A DNA stretch of 64,000 bases from AP-15 sp963788085 (lineage in GTDB: Bacteria > Pseudomonadota > Alphaproteobacteria > ATCC43930 > CGMCC-115725): positions 62,001-126,000 of the forward strand of contig CAWBFS010000015.1 of assembly GCA_963788085.1 (NCBI GenBank), written 5' to 3'. Below, piece after piece: positions 61,365 to 64,000 of the stretch; the first letter of the stretch is position 1; every line of letters begins with the position of its first letter. Under the pieces are notes generated by a model, which was not told the origin of the DNA, did not search any database, and was given only the letters and a program-made list of their open reading frames with translations. Both the position numbers and the translations under genes were made by a program.

Positions 61365-62852
61365 ATGAGGATGCCGACACCGGACGCGACGGTCCTTGAG
61401 CGTCGCGCCGACATCGTCGAGGCGCTCCGGCGTATTGTCCCGGGTGAGGGCGTCATCGTTTCCGAAGCCGAGCGGCGCGTATATGAGAGCGACGGGCTGA
61501 CCGCCTACCGCCAGCTCCCGCTGGTCGTCGTGTTGCCCTCGACCGTCGAACAGGTTGCGGCGGTACTGCGTTATTGCAAACAAATCGGTGCCAAAGTCGT
61601 CCCGCGGGGCGCCGGCACCTCGCTATCCGGCGGCGCGCTGCCGTTGGCTGACGGCGTCCTCCTCGGCATGGCCAAGTTTAATCGCATTCTCGAAATCGAT
61701 TACGAGAATCGGTGCGCCGTCGTTCAGCCCGGTGTCACCAACCTGGCGATCAGCAAAGCCGTCGAACACGCCGGCTTCTACTATGCTCCAGATCCGTCTA
61801 GCCAGATCGCGTGTACGATCGGCGGCAATGTCGCGGAGAATTCCGGCGGGGTGCACTGCCTCAAATATGGGCTTACGACAAACAATATCCTCGGCATCGA
61901 GATGGTGCTGATCGACGGAGAGGTTATCCGGCTCGGCGGCAAGCATCTCGACGCTGGGGCATATGATATACTGGGCATTATGACCGGCTCCGAGGGGCTG
62001 CTCGGCGTCGTCACCGAGGTTACCGTGCGTATCCTTCCCAAGCCGACTGCGGCGCGGGCACTACTGGTCGGTTTTCCGAAAACCGAAGATGCTGCCAATT
62101 GTGTCGCTGCGGTGATCGCCGCCGGAATAATCCCGGCCGGCATGGAGATGATGGATCGGCCGGCGATCCACGCCGCTGAGGCCTTCGTCAAGGTCGGCTA
62201 CCCGCTCGATGTCGAGTCATTGCTCATCGTCGAGCTGGACGGCGCGCCTGCGGAGGTCGATTATCTAATCGGCAAGATTGAAGCGATCGCCCGCAACCAT
62301 AATGCCACGACGATCCAACCCAGCCGCGACGAACCCGAGCGGTTAGCGTTTTGGTCAGGGCGCAAAGCGGCCTTTCCCGCTGTCGGGCGGATCTCCCCCG
62401 ACTATTACTGCATGGACGGCACGATCCCACGCGCCCGGCTCGCGGAGGTCCTCACGCGGGTGCGATCGCTGTCCGAGCAGTACCGGCTCGCAGTCGCGAA
62501 TGTCTTCCATGCCGGCGACGGCAATCTCCATCCGCTTATTCTCTATGACGCCAATAAGTCCGGGGAGATCGAGCGTGCCGAGGCCTTCGGTGCCGATATC
62601 CTCAAGCTCTGCGTCGAAGTCGGTGGAGTGCTGACCGGTGAACACGGGGTCGGCGTCGAAAAGCGCGACCTGATGGGAACAATGTTCGACGAAAACGATT
62701 TGGCGCACCAGGAGCGCCTCAAATGCGCTTTCGATCCGGATGGCTTGCTCAACCCGGGCAAGGTGTTTCCGCAACTGCATCGCTGCGCCGAACTCGGCCG
62801 TCTTCATGTCCATGCCGGTCGGCTTCCGTTCCCGGATCTGCCGCGTTTTTGA
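61365..62852 (+). CDS. glcD: Glycolate oxidase subunit GlcD (FAD-linked)
   Basis: 495 residues. The FAD-binding PCMH-type domain has PRGAGTSLSGGALPLADGVL and GGNVAENSGGVHCLKYGLTT; the C-terminal FAD-oxidase domain has FHAGDGNLHPLILYD and TGEHGVGVEKRDLM with the catalytic His/Glu region. With GlcE and GlcF it oxidises glycolate to glyoxylate. Start ATG 61365 or 61371. Confidence 0.94.
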   Translation: MRMPTPDATVLERRADIVEALRRIVPGEGVIVSEAERRVYESDGLTAYRQLPLVVVLPSTVEQVAAVLRYCKQIGAKVVPRGAGTSLSGGALPLADGVLLGMAKFNRILEIDYENRCAVVQPGVTNLAISKAVEHAGFYYAPDPSSQIACTIGGNVAENSGGVHCLKYGLTTNNILGIEMVLIDGEVIRLGGKHLDAGAYDILGIMTGSEGLLGVVTEVTVRILPKPTAARALLVGFPKTEDAANCVAAVIAAGIIPAGMEMMDRPAIHAAEAFVKVGYPLDVESLLIVELDGAPAEVDYLIGKIEAIARNHNATTIQPSRDEPERLAFWSGRKAAFPAVGRISPDYYCMDGTIPRARLAEVLTRVRSLSEQYRLAVANVFHAGDGNLHPLILYDANKSGEIERAEAFGADILKLCVEVGGVLTGEHGVGVEKRDLMGTMFDENDLAHQERLKCAFDPDGLLNPGKVFPQLHRCAELGRLHVHAGRLPFPDLPRF

Positions 62853-62866
62853 ACCAGTTGGGGGCA

Positions 62867-64000
62867 ATGAGCCGCTTCGCCCCCGCCAGTCTCGACGAGT
62901 TGCGCGATGCCATCGTCGGGGCGCTGGCCGTCGAAGAGCCGCTCGAAGTGGTCGCCGGCGGATCAAAGCGTGGGCTCGGCCGTCCCCTCCAGCTGCCCCG
63001 TATGCTCGATTTATCGCGTCTTTCAGGAATTCGGGACTACGCACCAAGTGAGCTGGTCCTGACCGCCGGAGCGGCAACCCCAATCGACGAAATCGATGCC
63101 GCGCTTGCCGACGCCGGTCAGATGCTCGCTTTCGAGCCACCAGATTTGGGGGCATTGTTCGGCCTGCCAGCTTCTGTCAGCAGCCGGCGTACCCTCGGCG
63201 GCGCGTTAGCATGCAATCTTTCGGGGCCTCGGCGTATCAAAGCGGGCGCTGCACGCGATCATTTCCTCGGCTTTCGAGGCGTCAGCGGGCGGGGCGAAGT
63301 CTTTAAGGCAGGCGGCAAAGTCGTCAAAAACGTCACCGGCTATGATCTTTGCAAGCTGATGGCCGGTTCCTTCGGGACGCTCGCCGCGCTCGAGGAAGTC
63401 ACGGTAAAGGTGCTGCCTCAACCGGAAGCTCTCTCGACCGTGATGCTCTGGGGGCTCGATGCCCTGGCCGGGGTTCGAATCTTAAGCAGAGCGCTCGCCT
63501 CGCCGCATGAGATTTCCGGCGCTGCCTACCTACCTGCTCCCTCGACAGCCGGTTTGATGTGGGTATCCGGGTCGACCGCGGTCGCCGCGCTTCGCCTTGA
63601 AGGTCCCTACCCTTCGGTTGTATTTCGCCGCGAGCGGCTTTTGGCCGAATTGGGGGCGGATTGCGAGGCCAGCTCGCTCGACGACGAAGCTTCCATCGCA
63701 TTCTGGCGAGCGATTCGCGATGTAATGCCCCTCGCAGGGTCCGGAGACCGCGCCATCTGGCGCGTCTCCGTCGCACCCAACCGGGGAGGCGAGCTTGGCG
63801 AGGCCATCGCGCACCGCCTTGATACGGGTTGGTATCTGGATTGGGCAGGCGGGCTTGTTTGGGCGGCGATCGCAGGAGCCGAGGACGGTGGCGCGGCGGT
63901 GATACGCGACGCGATCCGCAGGGCGGACGGGCGGGGCACCGGGCACGCCACTTTGATTAAGGGTTCGCCCGAGCTGCGCCGTTCGGTCCCGGTGTTCGAA
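62867..64000 (+). CDS. glcE: Glycolate oxidase subunit GlcE (3' end outside window)
   Basis: 378 codons are present, open to the last base. FAD-binding-type blocks are VVAGGSKRGLGRPLQLP, LVLTAGAATPIDEIDAALAD, SRRTLGGALACNLSGPRRI and VVKNVTGYDLCKLMAGSFGT. It starts 14 bases behind glcD and is usually followed by glcF, which would lie beyond the window. Confidence 0.93.
   Translation, partial: MSRFAPASLDELRDAIVGALAVEEPLEVVAGGSKRGLGRPLQLPRMLDLSRLSGIRDYAPSELVLTAGAATPIDEIDAALADAGQMLAFEPPDLGALFGLPASVSSRRTLGGALACNLSGPRRIKAGAARDHFLGFRGVSGRGEVFKAGGKVVKNVTGYDLCKLMAGSFGTLAALEEVTVKVLPQPEALSTVMLWGLDALAGVRILSRALASPHEISGAAYLPAPSTAGLMWVSGSTAVAALRLEGPYPSVVFRRERLLAELGADCEASSLDDEASIAFWRAIRDVMPLAGSGDRAIWRVSVAPNRGGELGEAIAHRLDTGWYLDWAGGLVWAAIAGAEDGGAAVIRDAIRRADGRGTGHATLIKGSPELRRSVPVFE

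Overview
The window comes from a GC-rich alphaproteobacterium, most likely of the Rhodospirillales/Rhizobiales type. Supporting features are the ftsK-lolA-xth order, a DUF4167 gene behind prfA-prmC, a cysteine-poor L36, a GcrA-like zinc module and RcGTA-like virion gene order. No rRNA, tRNA, CRISPR array or insertion sequence was seen.

Layout. (1) 1-5901: glycogen/trehalose operon (end of glgX, malQ, treY). (2) 5945-10960: ftsK, lolA, a class I amidotransferase, a putative small RNA with a near-perfect terminator, and xth. (3) 10938-21069: an uncharacterised envelope-glycan locus. Leftward run a very unusual ABC exporter, a cyclic-nucleotide-binding protein and a methyltransferase; rightward run four glycosyltransferases, a polysaccharide-deacetylase-like protein and a membrane protein. 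(4) 21066-27169: a complete peptide-type ABC importer. (5) 27197-33011: a secreted basic protein, an LLM-class oxidoreductase, hisS, prfA, prmC and DUF4167. (6) 33079-59715: a virion-structure cluster. (7) 59874-64000: an aminotransferase, rpmJ, glcD and glcE (cut by the window end).

The virion cluster is the most interesting part. It has an S24/CI-like repressor with a divergent promoter and operator-like inverted repeat, then a GcrA-like zinc protein and a DUF6456 protein. A near-consensus promoter follows, then TerL, portal, protease, capsid, connectors, tail tube, tail chaperone, tape measure, the DUF2460/DUF2163/NlpC-P60/hub module, and a lysis cassette. The order from TerL to the hub matches RcGTA. 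No integrase, replication gene or attachment repeat is visible. It is therefore either a decayed prophage or a domesticated, repressor-controlled gene-transfer-agent-like element, with two fibre-type genes inserted into the head module.

Caveat: at least five long genes (ftsK, the ABC exporter, portal, tape measure, tail hub) are split by a +1 frame change, and the glycine-rich fibre gene changes frame about eight times. Single-base insertion errors in the assembly are the simplest explanation. The tail-chaperone shift is different: it is -1, at the expected gene, with a slippery site and hairpin, and is a good candidate for programmed frameshifting.
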